Below, piece after piece: positions 41,228 through 50,048 of a stretch of DNA of 51,572 nucleotides. Source of the stretch: Lentisphaeria bacterium. GTDB lineage: Bacteria > Verrucomicrobiota > Lentisphaeria > Victivallales > UBA1829. Position numbers and translations under genes: made by a program. The notes beneath the pieces are model-generated. The model worked only from the letters and a program-made list of their open reading frames with translations. It was not told where the DNA came from and ran no database searches. The DNA is taken from contig JAGCNI010000108.1 of assembly GCA_017646015.1 (NCBI GenBank), forward strand, positions 1 through 51,572, given 5' to 3'. Positions within the stretch are counted from its first letter, which is position 1, and each line of letters begins with the position of its first letter.

Positions 41228-42331
41228 TTATTCAGCTTTTTTGTTTTTCAGGAAGAATACAAAATATTTCCGCAACAGGTAATTGCCGAAGAATCCCACG
41301 ATAGAAGCGAGAAATTTTGCAAAGATCATTCCGATTCCGATATGGATCAATCCGACCGTGATCCCGTAATCAATTCCGCCCATGATCACCAGTGTGATGG
41401 TGTATGCCATGAATTCACCGAAAGTGCTCCAGCAGGCTTTATGTCTGAAGAGCAGAAGAATACAGAGAATGTAATTGACAACTGCCGAAATCACATACGA
41501 ACCGATCACCGCCGGCAGCAATGTCATGGAGTAGGAGGTCATTACTGCAAAACAGATCAAGTTGACCAGTGCGGCTGTGCCGCCGATAAAGAAATAGAGC
41601 AGCAGTTGCATGGGGACAGGAGCATTGCAAGCCCCGTAGTGAAGGATGCAGTACAACGCCCGGACACCATCTTTCCAACCGATTTTTTTCCCTTCATCAT
41701 AGGTACGCGGATTGTAATTGATCGCACATTCATAGACACGGCATTTTTCTTCTGCGACATAAGCGGTCACTTCCGGTTCAAATCCGAAGCGGTTTTCTTT
41801 CAGTTTCGGAGCGATTTTCTGAATGATCTCCCGGCGGAAAAGTTTGTAGCAGGTCTCCATGTCTGTAATATCGAGATTGGTAAACATGTTGGAACAGGTG
41901 GTCAGAGTTTTATTCATCCAGGTGTGCCAGAAGTAGAGAACTCTGCGAGTTCCGGGGCGGAGATAACGGGAACCATAGACCACATCTGCCCGACCGTCCA
42001 GCATCGGTTCCAGCAGTGTGTAATAATCTTCCGGATCATATTCCATATCGGCATCCTGAATTCCCACATAGTCTCCGGTTGCTTCAAGAAAACCTGTCCG
42101 CAATGCTGCACCTTTTCCCTGATTGACTTCATGATGAGCCAATTTGATTTCCGGATAAAGCTTGCAGAGTTCCTGTGCTTTCTGATAACTGTTATCAGTG
42201 GAACAGTCATCCACAATGACCAGTTCCAGTTTCAGATCATCTTTTTGGATTTTCAAAACACGTTCCACGATTTCATGAAGAGTCTTTTCTTCATTATAAC
42301 ATGGTATGATCAAACTTAATGTTACAGCCAT
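41228..42331 (-). CDS. GT2 glycosyltransferase fused to GtrA-like membrane domain
   Basis: A 367-residue protein. The N-terminal GT2 domain (~1-235: [35 protein letters not shown]) resembles dolichyl/undecaprenyl-phosphate mannosyl- or glucosyltransferases (DPM1-like). The C-terminal ~115 residues have four hydrophobic helices of the GtrA type ([19 protein letters not shown]), which flip or anchor the lipid-linked sugar. The fusion suggests synthesis and membrane passage of a polyprenyl-phosphate sugar. The ATG at 42331 has AAAAGGA nine bases upstream, and an open extension to 42403 lacks GT2 similarity. Confidence 0.9.
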   Translation of the reverse strand: MAVTLSLIIPCYNEEKTLHEIVERVLKIQKDDLKLELVIVDDCSTDNSYQKAQELCKLYPEIKLAHHEVNQGKGAALRTGFLEATGDYVGIQDADMEYDPEDYYTLLEPMLDGRADVVYGSRYLRPGTRRVLYFWHTWMNKTLTTCSNMFTNLDITDMETCYKLFRREIIQKIAPKLKENRFGFEPEVTAYVAEEKCRVYECAINYNPRTYDEGKKIGWKDGVRALYCILHYGACNAPVPMQLLLYFFIGGTAALVNLICFAVMTSYSMTLLPAVIGSYVISAVVNYILCILLLFRHKACWSTFGEFMAYTITLVIMGGIDYGITVGLIHIGIGMIFAKFLASIVGFFGNYLLRKYFVFFLKNKKAE

Positions 42332-42649
42332 AGTTTCAGTCCTTTTCTTACTGTAATTTTTATTTTCTGTTTTTAATATACACGTCCCCGTATTTTTTTC
42401 CATGTTGAAAACAGAGATTTTACAAGATTTATTTGTAAAAAAATTACAGCTTTTGCTATCGTTCCGGTACTGATACTGAATTATCTGCAGAAAAATCTCT
42501 TGATTTCATCTTTTTTCTATGCTGTTCTGTATTTTTCTGATAAAAAACAAACTTTTTTTGATTGTTATGGTAAAAAATGCTTGACATTTCATAATACCTG
42601 ATTTGATATTACCTCCAAGAAAGATACTTGAATAATACCTGAGGGAAAA
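42332..42649. other. Divergent AT-rich intergenic region between the GT2-GtrA gene and the GntR-type regulator gene
   Basis: It holds the regulator promoter and boxes (next entry). On the minus strand a TATATT element lies in the leader of the GT2-GtrA gene, without a good -35. I see no gene in it. Confidence 0.6.
42581..42644 (+). promoter_or_regulatory. Promoter and putative operator boxes of the GntR/LacI-type regulator
   Basis: A perfect TTGACA -35 (42581-42586) is followed at 17-18 bases by TGATAT/GATATT as a weak -10. Overlapping it are two exact ATAATACCTGA boxes (42591-42601 and 42632-42642, 41 bases apart) and a related GATATTACCTCC (42605-42616). The second box abuts the ribosome site just before the ATG at 42650. 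The arrangement suggests autorepression. Confidence 0.5.
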
Positions 42650-43780
42650 ATGCAGAATACAAAAAAAATGCAAGTTTATGCGTTATTGAAAGAGCGTATA
42701 GAAAATGGATTTTATTCTCCGGGGAGCCGTCTTCCGAAAGAGGTCGATCTCGCAGAAGAACTGCATGTTTCCCGTGTGACGCTGCGTCCTGCACTGGAAT
42801 TATTGGAGATTGAAAGTCTGATTCACCGGATCAAGGGACAGGGTACTTTTATCCGTGATTTTTCGGTCAACGATAAAACTTCTCTGCTGCTTATAACGCA
42901 TGACCGGAAATTGACGGAGAACGGAATTCATATATCACCGAATTATATATTGGATATTCTCCGTGCGGCGGAGCGACAGAATGTGCAGCTCAAAGAATTT
43001 CATGAATCTTCTCTTTTTCTTTCTGATCCGGATTATTGTGCGAAACAGATTCTTGCCACCGGAGTGCAGGGGATTTTCTGGCTGGCTTCTAATTTCAAAG
43101 GGGATGAACCGTTGTTGAAGATCATCCGCAGTACAGGATTGCCGGTGTTGCTGCCGCATGCAACTTATAATGATGCTTTGATCACAGGCTTTCCGACTTT
43201 GGGAACAAATTATCCGGAGTTGTTTCAGGATGGCTTGAAATATCTTGCGGCACAGGGACATCAGCGTATCGGGTATTTGGCGGGCAATACGGATATCCGC
43301 GGAATTACAGAAGATTTGTATCGTTCCTGGATCCGTGAAATGAAATTGAATCCGGATCCCGCGTTGCTGCAGATCGTAAACGTTGCTGAATATGCTGACA
43401 GTAAATTTTCGTTTGGACAGGCGGCTGAGCGATTGATGAAAGATACAGTCAAACCGCCGACAGCAGTGATTTGTTTTTCAGATTATATCGCCGCTCTGAT
43501 GTATGGATACTGCAACAGGGAAGGAATCCGGATCCCGGATGATGTGGCATTGTTGACGATCGGCGGGCAGATCGGGTGCAATTATTTGAATCCGCCTTTG
43601 AGTGCATTGGATTATGACAGTCCGCAGATCGCCGAAATTTCTGTCCGCTTTATGTTGGAAATGATCCGTGAAAAACGGAGTTTTGTATATGCCGTTACTC
43701 CCCATAAACTTGTAGTCCGGGCATCCACCAGGAAAGTCGTTTGGAATGATATGAAACGTAATGATAAAAAAACGGTATGA
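42650..43780 (+). CDS. GntR-family regulator with LacI/periplasmic-binding-type effector domain
   Basis: A 376-residue regulator. Residues ~5-70 are a GntR winged helix (VYALLKERIENGFYSPGSRLPKEVDLAEELHVSRVTLRPAL in outline, then GQGTFIRD). Residues ~75-360 are a LacI-like sugar-binding domain with RIGYLAGNTD, AVICFSDYIAALMYGYC and LNPPLSALDYD. This AraR-like hybrid usually represses sugar-utilisation genes until a sugar binds. The linked genes downstream (pseudopilin, DUF4838 protein, propeller glycosidase) are the likely targets. GAGGG precedes the ATG. Confidence 0.88.
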   Translation: MQNTKKMQVYALLKERIENGFYSPGSRLPKEVDLAEELHVSRVTLRPALELLEIESLIHRIKGQGTFIRDFSVNDKTSLLLITHDRKLTENGIHISPNYILDILRAAERQNVQLKEFHESSLFLSDPDYCAKQILATGVQGIFWLASNFKGDEPLLKIIRSTGLPVLLPHATYNDALITGFPTLGTNYPELFQDGLKYLAAQGHQRIGYLAGNTDIRGITEDLYRSWIREMKLNPDPALLQIVNVAEYADSKFSFGQAAERLMKDTVKPPTAVICFSDYIAALMYGYCNREGIRIPDDVALLTIGGQIGCNYLNPPLSALDYDSPQIAEISVRFMLEMIREKRSFVYAVTPHKLVVRASTRKVVWNDMKRNDKKTV

Positions 43781-43909
43781 TGAAAGGAGAAACAAAAAAA
43801 GGAGAAAGAATATGACTGTATGAAAAATAGACTGGGTGAGCTGCATTTATTGCAGTCTGTAAAAACAGAAAAGTTTTTTTGTATTTTCAAACAACAAGGA
43901 GAATTGTAA

Positions 43910-44647
43910 ATGAAACAAAGAGCGAATTTTACATTGATAGAGCTTCTCGTGGTGATTGCTATTATTGCAATTCTTGCCGGGATGCTGCTGCCTGCATTGA
44001 ACCAGGCTCGTAACAGTGCTTATTCCAGTAAGTGTTTAGGCAATTTCAAGACTTATGGCACAGCCACTGCTCTCTATACATCTGATAATAAAGATTATAT
44101 CATGGGGTATTATAATGGAAATGATTCCACCCGGAAAACTTTTTATCTTGGGAAATCGAGTGGGCTGCTCTCTGATTATGTGCATGAAACAACCGGAACG
44201 ATCGGCGGCATTGGATCTAAAGGCGATGTTTCAAAACTTGCATGTCCGAGAATCATTACCGCTAAGACCGAATGGGCAAAAACAAATAAGACTGATGCCC
44301 CCGGAATTTCAATCAATTCCCGGATCATGAGTTCTGTCACCCCATCCGTTCTTTCTCTGAAACTTTCTCTTGCACGCAGACCGTCCCGTACAGCACATCT
44401 TTCTGAGCCGACCAATTTTAAAGCCAATGCCGGTTGGTATATTGCTTATAAATATTTTGGACCGGATAAGGAAGGGGCTCCTGCTTTTGTCCATGGCAGT
44501 AAATCTGCCACATTCCTCTTCCTTGATAATCATGTTCAGATGATGAAGTTGAATGATATCCCGTGGGAAGCTGGTGGGATCATGCCCAAGAGAATCGGTT
44601 ATAATGCCACATTCTGGAATCCTGTTTCAAATGAGGATAATTGGTAA
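43910..44647 (+). CDS. Prepilin-type pseudopilin in the carbohydrate locus
   Basis: A 245-residue protein starting [24 protein letters not shown], the canonical class III prepilin leader. Near the C-terminus, [16 protein letters not shown] is a variant of the H-X9-DG motif, with ten residues between and DN in place of DG. AAGGAG precedes the ATG. The 129-base leader after the regulator gene has a hairpin-prone AGACTG..CAGTCT segment and two minute start-stop frames. The gene lies 33 bases before the DUF4838 gene, so pseudopilin and carbohydrate protein are co-expressed. Confidence 0.9.
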   Translation: MKQRANFTLIELLVVIAIIAILAGMLLPALNQARNSAYSSKCLGNFKTYGTATALYTSDNKDYIMGYYNGNDSTRKTFYLGKSSGLLSDYVHETTGTIGGIGSKGDVSKLACPRIITAKTEWAKTNKTDAPGISINSRIMSSVTPSVLSLKLSLARRPSRTAHLSEPTNFKANAGWYIAYKYFGPDKEGAPAFVHGSKSATFLFLDNHVQMMKLNDIPWEAGGIMPKRIGYNATFWNPVSNEDNW

Positions 44648-44680
44648 AAGCGACATTAAATTATTAAGGAAAAGATATTT

Positions 44681-47179
44681 ATGAAAAAAATTTTTTGTTT
44701 GTTGTTCTGTTGCGGGCTGATGATTTCTGTTTCAGCTTTGGAAATAGATAAAAAAACGGATCTGCAAATCATTGTGCCGGATAAGATCCCTCAGGCCTTT
44801 ATTGAGAAAAATCTTCTCAAGACAGCCAATATGCTTGCGGATGCTTTCAAGACCGGTCCCGGCTGCAAAGTGAAAGTTGTCAAAGAATCCAAAGCTGTGA
44901 ATGGTATGAAAGGAATTTATCTCGGCAATACCCGGAAAGCCCGGGAAGTGGGAATTCAGATTGAAAAGTATCCAAATTTTGCATTTATCATTCAGGAAAA
45001 AGACGGCAACATTTTTATTGCGGGTGAAGACTCTTACCGCAATTCGATCCCCGCGAAACAGAAGACCATGAGGAAAAATGCGGATCTTGTTCTCGGGACA
45101 CTCTGCGGTGCGGTGAAATTTGCAGAAAAATTCCTCAATACCCGTTTTCTTTTTCCCGGAGAAATCGGGATCGATTACGATGAAACACTCAAGAAAGTCG
45201 TTGTGCCGGATCAATTTAAATGGGAAAATACACCGCGTTTGCGTTTCACCAATGGTTCTAACGGATTGTTTTATTCTGCCGCAATCGGAATTCCCGGTTT
45301 CGGGAAATGGCATCTCAATGCGGGACATTCTCATCCCCGGGCTGTGCCGGCTGCCAAATACGGAAAGACCCATCCTGAATATTTTGCTTTGATCGGCAAC
45401 CGCCGCACTCCCGGACTGGGACATCTTTGTATTTCCAATCCGGAAGTTCAGGAATTGCTGTATCAGTATCTCGTGGAAACAGGGAAAGGATATGATGCTG
45501 TTGAGCTTGGGCAGACAGATGGTTACATTCTCTGTACCTGCAAAAATTGTGCTGCGTACGGCGGGGTGAAAGAAGCATCTGAAAAGTTGTGGATCCTTCA
45601 CCGGAATATTGCAGAACGCATGTACCGTTCTCATCCGGATAAAACTGTGATCATTATTTCGTATGGTCCGACTATTTCACCGCCGCGGACATTCAAAAAA
45701 TTCCCGCCCAATGTGATGATCGAACTCTGTACTTTTGCAGATAATGAGATCGAAGAGTGGAAAAAATATGTGGTTCCCAAAGGTTTCGGTGCTTATGTCT
45801 ACCTTTTCGGTAATTATCATACTCCCGGTATCACTCCGAAACGTACTCCCTATTATACCGCTGCATTCGGGAAAAAATTGGCAAAACTGAAGATCAAACA
45901 GCTGCATCGTTGTCATTTCGGAGATTGTTTTGGTTTGCAGGGCGCAGCGCAATATATTTTCAGCCGAGCCATTGAAAATCCGGATCTGGATGTGAAGAAA
46001 GAGGTGGAAGAATACAATAAACGCGCATTCCGGGAAGCGGGAGCTTCCATGAACCGTTTCTTTGATCTGCTCTATAAGAATCTGGAAATCTTCTCCCGCC
46101 TTGAGGGGGAAACTACTCTGGAAGGCGGAGCAAAAAATGCTTCTCTGCTGCCGGGACCTCAGGCTCTTCTTGCTGTGATCTATCAGCCGCAGACTTTGAA
46201 AAATATGCAAGCCTGGCTTCGTCTGGCTCTGAAACAGGTCCGTCATCCCAAAGCCAAAAAACGTATGGAACTGGTCAAGATCCAGTTTGATTATCTGAAA
46301 AATCTGGCGGAGATCTGCCATTTATACACCGCTTATCAGTTGACTCCGAACCGTGAGCTGTTGGCTGAAATCGGCAAACGGGTGGAAGAACGCCGTCAAA
46401 TGCTGGATAAGTTTTTTACCGGAAAAGGTTATCCGATGTTTTGGGAGGATGTGCCCGTATTCGGATATTATTCGCGCAAACAGGTTGAGACAAATGGAGT
46501 TCTTCATGGTCCCATCAATGCACCATTGAACTGGAATTTCAAAGTTCTGCTGAATAAAGATAATCTGGATACCACTCCCCCGAAAACCGATGTAATCAAG
46601 ATCAATGGAGCTGTTCCAGTGAATGATTTTGAAAGCGGTGTCTGGGAAAAAAGTGCATGGAACGAGATCGGTGAAATCTCCAGAGGCGCCTTGCAGCGGA
46701 AAAGCCGTTTCAAAGCGGTCTATGACGATCAGAAACTCTATGTCGGAGTCGAATCTGAACTGCCGGATACGATTGTTGTCAGACCGATGGGCAGAGATGG
46801 AAGAGCTTATCAGCGGGAATGTATCGAGTTGATGGTCGAATCCGAAAAAAGTTTCTCTCATTTTGTGGTGAATCCGTCAGATGAGATCTCCTGCTATGAT
46901 GAAAAATGGAATCCGATCATTGGCAAGATGGAATCCGGCTGGAATGGAAAATGGAGTTACAGAAATTTCCGTGGCAAAAATAAATGGCGTGTTGTTTTTG
47001 AAATTCCGTGGAGTGATCTGGATTCTGAAAAACCTGTTCCGGGAACTGTCTGGCGGATCAATATCGGACGGATGAGTTATATTCAGTCCAACCTCAGAGA
47101 AATGCTTCTCTGGGCACCCAACTACAATAAGCTCAGTTTCAGTGACAGAAACATTTACGGGGAGTTTATCTTCAAATGA
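44681..47179 (+). CDS. Secreted DUF4838 protein with C-terminal CBM9-like domain
   Basis: An 832-residue protein with a Sec signal peptide (MKKIFCLLFCCGLMISVSA). Residues ~20-160 resemble the N-terminal alpha-glucuronidase/GH20-type accessory domain (IIVPDK, GIYLGNTRKA). DUF4838 follows (~210-490), with GQTDGYILCTCKNCAAYGG and a helical part to ~600. The C-terminal ~640-832 looks like a CBM9-type or DOMON-like beta-sandwich (FKAVYDDQKLYVGVESE, RECIELMVES, WRVVFEIPWSDL). DUF4838 proteins are suspected glycoside hydrolases of Lentisphaerota/Bacteroidota. Substrate unknown. The stop overlaps the next start by four bases. Confidence 0.86.
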   Translation: MKKIFCLLFCCGLMISVSALEIDKKTDLQIIVPDKIPQAFIEKNLLKTANMLADAFKTGPGCKVKVVKESKAVNGMKGIYLGNTRKAREVGIQIEKYPNFAFIIQEKDGNIFIAGEDSYRNSIPAKQKTMRKNADLVLGTLCGAVKFAEKFLNTRFLFPGEIGIDYDETLKKVVVPDQFKWENTPRLRFTNGSNGLFYSAAIGIPGFGKWHLNAGHSHPRAVPAAKYGKTHPEYFALIGNRRTPGLGHLCISNPEVQELLYQYLVETGKGYDAVELGQTDGYILCTCKNCAAYGGVKEASEKLWILHRNIAERMYRSHPDKTVIIISYGPTISPPRTFKKFPPNVMIELCTFADNEIEEWKKYVVPKGFGAYVYLFGNYHTPGITPKRTPYYTAAFGKKLAKLKIKQLHRCHFGDCFGLQGAAQYIFSRAIENPDLDVKKEVEEYNKRAFREAGASMNRFFDLLYKNLEIFSRLEGETTLEGGAKNASLLPGPQALLAVIYQPQTLKNMQAWLRLALKQVRHPKAKKRMELVKIQFDYLKNLAEICHLYTAYQLTPNRELLAEIGKRVEERRQMLDKFFTGKGYPMFWEDVPVFGYYSRKQVETNGVLHGPINAPLNWNFKVLLNKDNLDTTPPKTDVIKINGAVPVNDFESGVWEKSAWNEIGEISRGALQRKSRFKAVYDDQKLYVGVESELPDTIVVRPMGRDGRAYQRECIELMVESEKSFSHFVVNPSDEISCYDEKWNPIIGKMESGWNGKWSYRNFRGKNKWRVVFEIPWSDLDSEKPVPGTVWRINIGRMSYIQSNLREMLLWAPNYNKLSFSDRNIYGEFIFK

Positions 47180-48540
47180 AAAACCGTCTTTTCCTGATGG
47201 CAGACCGAACTTTTGTGGATAAGAGGTCTGTTAAATATGAAGATTTGCACTGGGCACAGGAACGTCCTGTTCCGGCAAATGTGATTTTTTTTGATGACAA
47301 ACCGTGGGAAGCCGAACACATGCTCGGCAGTGTGATTACAGTCAAACCCGGGTATTACCGGATGTATTACCGCAGCAAACATCACGGTCCGCAGGGGATG
47401 GGGGAATGTCCATGCTGTGCGGAAAGTTACGATGGTATCAACTGGCATAAGCCGGAATTGGGCTTGTTTCTGTATGAGGGATCAGACAGGAACAACATCA
47501 TTATCGGTGGGGATTGTCAGAAATATCCGGCAACAGAAAAATTCACCGGTTGGCTGAATTTTGAAACCGGGATGCACTGGCGCGGTGAAATGGATCCTTT
47601 CATTGATCCGACCTGTCCGGAGGGGGCACCCGATCGTTACAAAGTGTTGCTTCGTGGCAACCGTGGAAAATGTCAGGTGCTTTCAGAATGTTATGACTAT
47701 GGAATGTACCCGGCAGTTTCTCCGGATGGCTATAATTGGCGTGTTCTTACAGACAAGCCGGTTATTACCAAAGGAAAGTTTGACAGTATCAATAAGGCAT
47801 TGTATGATCCTGTCCGGAAACGGTATGCAGCATTTGTCCGTGATACCAAAAACGGTTTGCAGGATACAAATGATCCGGAAGTCTGGCGTGGTCTTGTCTG
47901 TCGTGATGTCCGAGTCTGTTTCTCCTCGGATTTTATCCATTGGACAGAACCGGAATACATCAAATATACCGATTTCGATTTCTTCCAGCTCTACACCAAT
48001 GGAATCAATATTTATCCGCCTGAACCGGAGTATATGATCGGTCTTCCGACTTATTTTCATGAAGATACCGGACAGACAGAACCCTCTTTTATGATCAGCA
48101 GTGATGGTGGAGTCAGCTTCTTCCGCTGGCCGGTCGGAATGATTCCGATCAGTGCTCCGGAAGAACGAGACGGCAACCGTTCCAATTACTTCATTCATGG
48201 AATGGTCTTCCCGAATGAGGATGAGATCTATGTGTATGCTCTTGAGGGATATTACCGCTCGGAAACACACCGGATCCGCCGTTTTGTCTGGCGCCGTGAC
48301 CGTTTTGTATTCATGCGCGGAACCGGATCTTTCAAGAGCCGGAAATTGGATTGGGAAGGTGGTGAACTGCAGTTGAATTACACTGGAAAAGTGATTGTTT
48401 CCTCGCTGGATGAATCCGGTAACAAAATCGCCAGTGTTGTGATGCAGGGCGATGAAATCCGTGGAAAAGCACAACTGCCTCCGGCAGATCAACTCCTGTT
48501 TGAGTTGTTCGATGCAAAGGTGTATGCTGTACGGCTCTGA
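47176..48540 (+). CDS. Beta-propeller glycosidase-like protein (GH32/43-superfamily-like), cytoplasmic
   Basis: A 454-residue protein with repeated beta-propeller blades: YRMYYRSKH, SYDGINWHKPELGLF, YDYGMYPAVSPDGYNWRVL, RYAAFVRD, FSSDFIHWTEPEY, MISSDGGVSFFRWPVGMIP. The S-x-D-G-x-x-W pattern is typical of five-bladed propellers of GH32/GH43/GH130-type enzymes and related hypothetical proteins. No signal peptide is seen, although the coupled upstream protein is secreted. The ATGA overlap implies joint translation. A bidirectional terminator follows. Catalytic residues cannot be assigned with confidence. Confidence 0.75.
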   Translation: MKNRLFLMADRTFVDKRSVKYEDLHWAQERPVPANVIFFDDKPWEAEHMLGSVITVKPGYYRMYYRSKHHGPQGMGECPCCAESYDGINWHKPELGLFLYEGSDRNNIIIGGDCQKYPATEKFTGWLNFETGMHWRGEMDPFIDPTCPEGAPDRYKVLLRGNRGKCQVLSECYDYGMYPAVSPDGYNWRVLTDKPVITKGKFDSINKALYDPVRKRYAAFVRDTKNGLQDTNDPEVWRGLVCRDVRVCFSSDFIHWTEPEYIKYTDFDFFQLYTNGINIYPPEPEYMIGLPTYFHEDTGQTEPSFMISSDGGVSFFRWPVGMIPISAPEERDGNRSNYFIHGMVFPNEDEIYVYALEGYYRSETHRIRRFVWRRDRFVFMRGTGSFKSRKLDWEGGELQLNYTGKVIVSSLDESGNKIASVVMQGDEIRGKAQLPPADQLLFELFDAKVYAVRL

Positions 48541-48566
48541 CAGCTTTCCGGAAATAGAAAAATAAA

Positions 48567-48607
48567 AAAACGCTGTTCCTGCGTGAGAACCGGGAACAGC
48601 GTTTTTA
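48567..48607. terminator. Bidirectional terminator between the propeller gene and the acetylxylan esterase gene
   Basis: AAAACGCTGTTCC pairs with GGAACAGCGTTTT, with T tracts on both strands. Confidence 0.88.
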
Positions 48608-48624
48608 TTTTTCAAAGAAATTTG

Positions 48625-50022
48625 TTATTTTGCTCCGGCTGCGGCTTTCCGGGTTTCTTCGATCAGTTCCTGGACCCGTTTATTGAAAGAGAGCGAATAC
48701 GTTCTGCTGTGTCCGTGGGAGGGCAGACACGTGATATGTTTTTTCGCTGTAATATTGTTGTATGCCGCCCAAACAGAGGTCGGGGAACAGGTCGTATCGA
48801 TCAGCCCGACTGTGAAATAGGTTTCCGCTTTGATGCGTTTCGCAAAAAAGGCTACATCATAATAAGGGGCAGTCGCGGCAATGCCTTGATTGAGCGGTTG
48901 TCCTTTTTTCAGTTGGATCAGACGCGGCCATCCAGCTTGGCGTTTTGCATAGACACCTCCGTGGTCACACAGTGCAGGGACTGCCGCATAAATCAACTTC
49001 ACATCAGGCTCCAGTGCTGCCGCCACGATCGTTTGGGCTCCGCCCTGGCTGTTCCCGACAACGATCAGAGTTTTTCCATCATATTCCGGCAGGGTCTTGA
49101 CATAATCCAATGCACGTTTCACACGGAGGAACATGCCCCGGAAATAAAAATTATCCCGGTTGTCTGCATTCTGATACATATATTTCTTATGTGAGGTCTG
49201 GAACATCTGATGATAGAACTCTGCGGATTTTCCATTTTCGATTCCGTGGGGATTGACATCAAACCGGATCGCATTGTCAACAAAAGCCTGTCGTGCGGAT
49301 TTTCCACTTGCTCCGTGGAAAGAGACGATTGCAGGGAGACTTTTTTCTGCAGCATTGACTGGCATTGTGAGATAGCCGGACACCGGAGCGCCGACACATT
49401 TGATTTTGACATCCCAACTTTTGAATTTTCCTTCCAGAGAGGTGGGTGTTTTCATTTTCTGCGGCATCCGGAAACTGAAATAAGAGGGGGCAGTTTTCAG
49501 CATACTATTGGAGATTTTCATCTCTTTGCGTTCAATTTCTTCAATCGGTATATTTGCCAGTTCTGCCAGTGATTTATCCCAGAATTCCCAGAAATCAGCC
49601 GGTTCTTCCATCCCTGTCCGGAACTCCTGCGGATTGCTCATCATGCCGATGGAGGTGGAAACAGCAACTTTTTTTCTGCCTTTCATATACGTGATCGGTT
49701 TGTTGTCCAGAGTCATTGCTGTGACTGTGAATTTATAAGATGCAGGTGAAGTTTTCGGTACAAATGAGAATTGTCGGTCACCTTCTTTGATATCGGTGAC
49801 TTTTTTGACCCCATCCTGTCTGAGGATCGTGAGTTTCAGAGGCCCGGCTGCATTTTTTCCATTGAAGAGATATCGTATATTCAGCGTGACCTTTTCGCCT
49901 TTTTTGTAAATACCATCCTTTTTATCCAGCGACAATTCGATTTCATGTTTTTTCGCTTCATCTGCTCTTGTTACGAGAGCTGCAGTCAGTGTCAGCCATA
50001 AACATACTTTGCTCATTCTCAT
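48625..50022 (-). CDS. Secreted acetylxylan esterase-like alpha/beta hydrolase (AXE1 family)
   Basis: A 465-residue protein with a signal peptide (~1-20), an N-terminal beta-sandwich (~25-130), and a C-terminal alpha/beta hydrolase of the AXE1/CE7 type. The predicted triad is Ser325 (GNSQGG), Asp409 (GLIDTTCSP) and a His at 436/438 (SHGHSR). RCF/GS-type oxyanion elements appear as VSFHGASG. The family removes acetyl groups from xylan or xylo-oligosaccharides and cephalosporin C. AGGAG precedes the ATG. It is convergent with the propeller gene. A co-function in hemicellulose breakdown is inferred. Confidence 0.9.
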   Translation of the reverse strand: MRMSKVCLWLTLTAALVTRADEAKKHEIELSLDKKDGIYKKGEKVTLNIRYLFNGKNAAGPLKLTILRQDGVKKVTDIKEGDRQFSFVPKTSPASYKFTVTAMTLDNKPITYMKGRKKVAVSTSIGMMSNPQEFRTGMEEPADFWEFWDKSLAELANIPIEEIERKEMKISNSMLKTAPSYFSFRMPQKMKTPTSLEGKFKSWDVKIKCVGAPVSGYLTMPVNAAEKSLPAIVSFHGASGKSARQAFVDNAIRFDVNPHGIENGKSAEFYHQMFQTSHKKYMYQNADNRDNFYFRGMFLRVKRALDYVKTLPEYDGKTLIVVGNSQGGAQTIVAAALEPDVKLIYAAVPALCDHGGVYAKRQAGWPRLIQLKKGQPLNQGIAATAPYYDVAFFAKRIKAETYFTVGLIDTTCSPTSVWAAYNNITAKKHITCLPSHGHSRTYSLSFNKRVQELIEETRKAAAGAK

Positions 50023-50048
50023 AGAAAACTCCTGTTGTCAAATTGATT

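Noticed and set aside
43812-43830. Leader peptide (ATG ACT GTA TGA) before the pseudopilin gene
   Set aside because: Only three codons, and no codon bias or attenuator pair to support regulation. Kept as a note in the gene entry.
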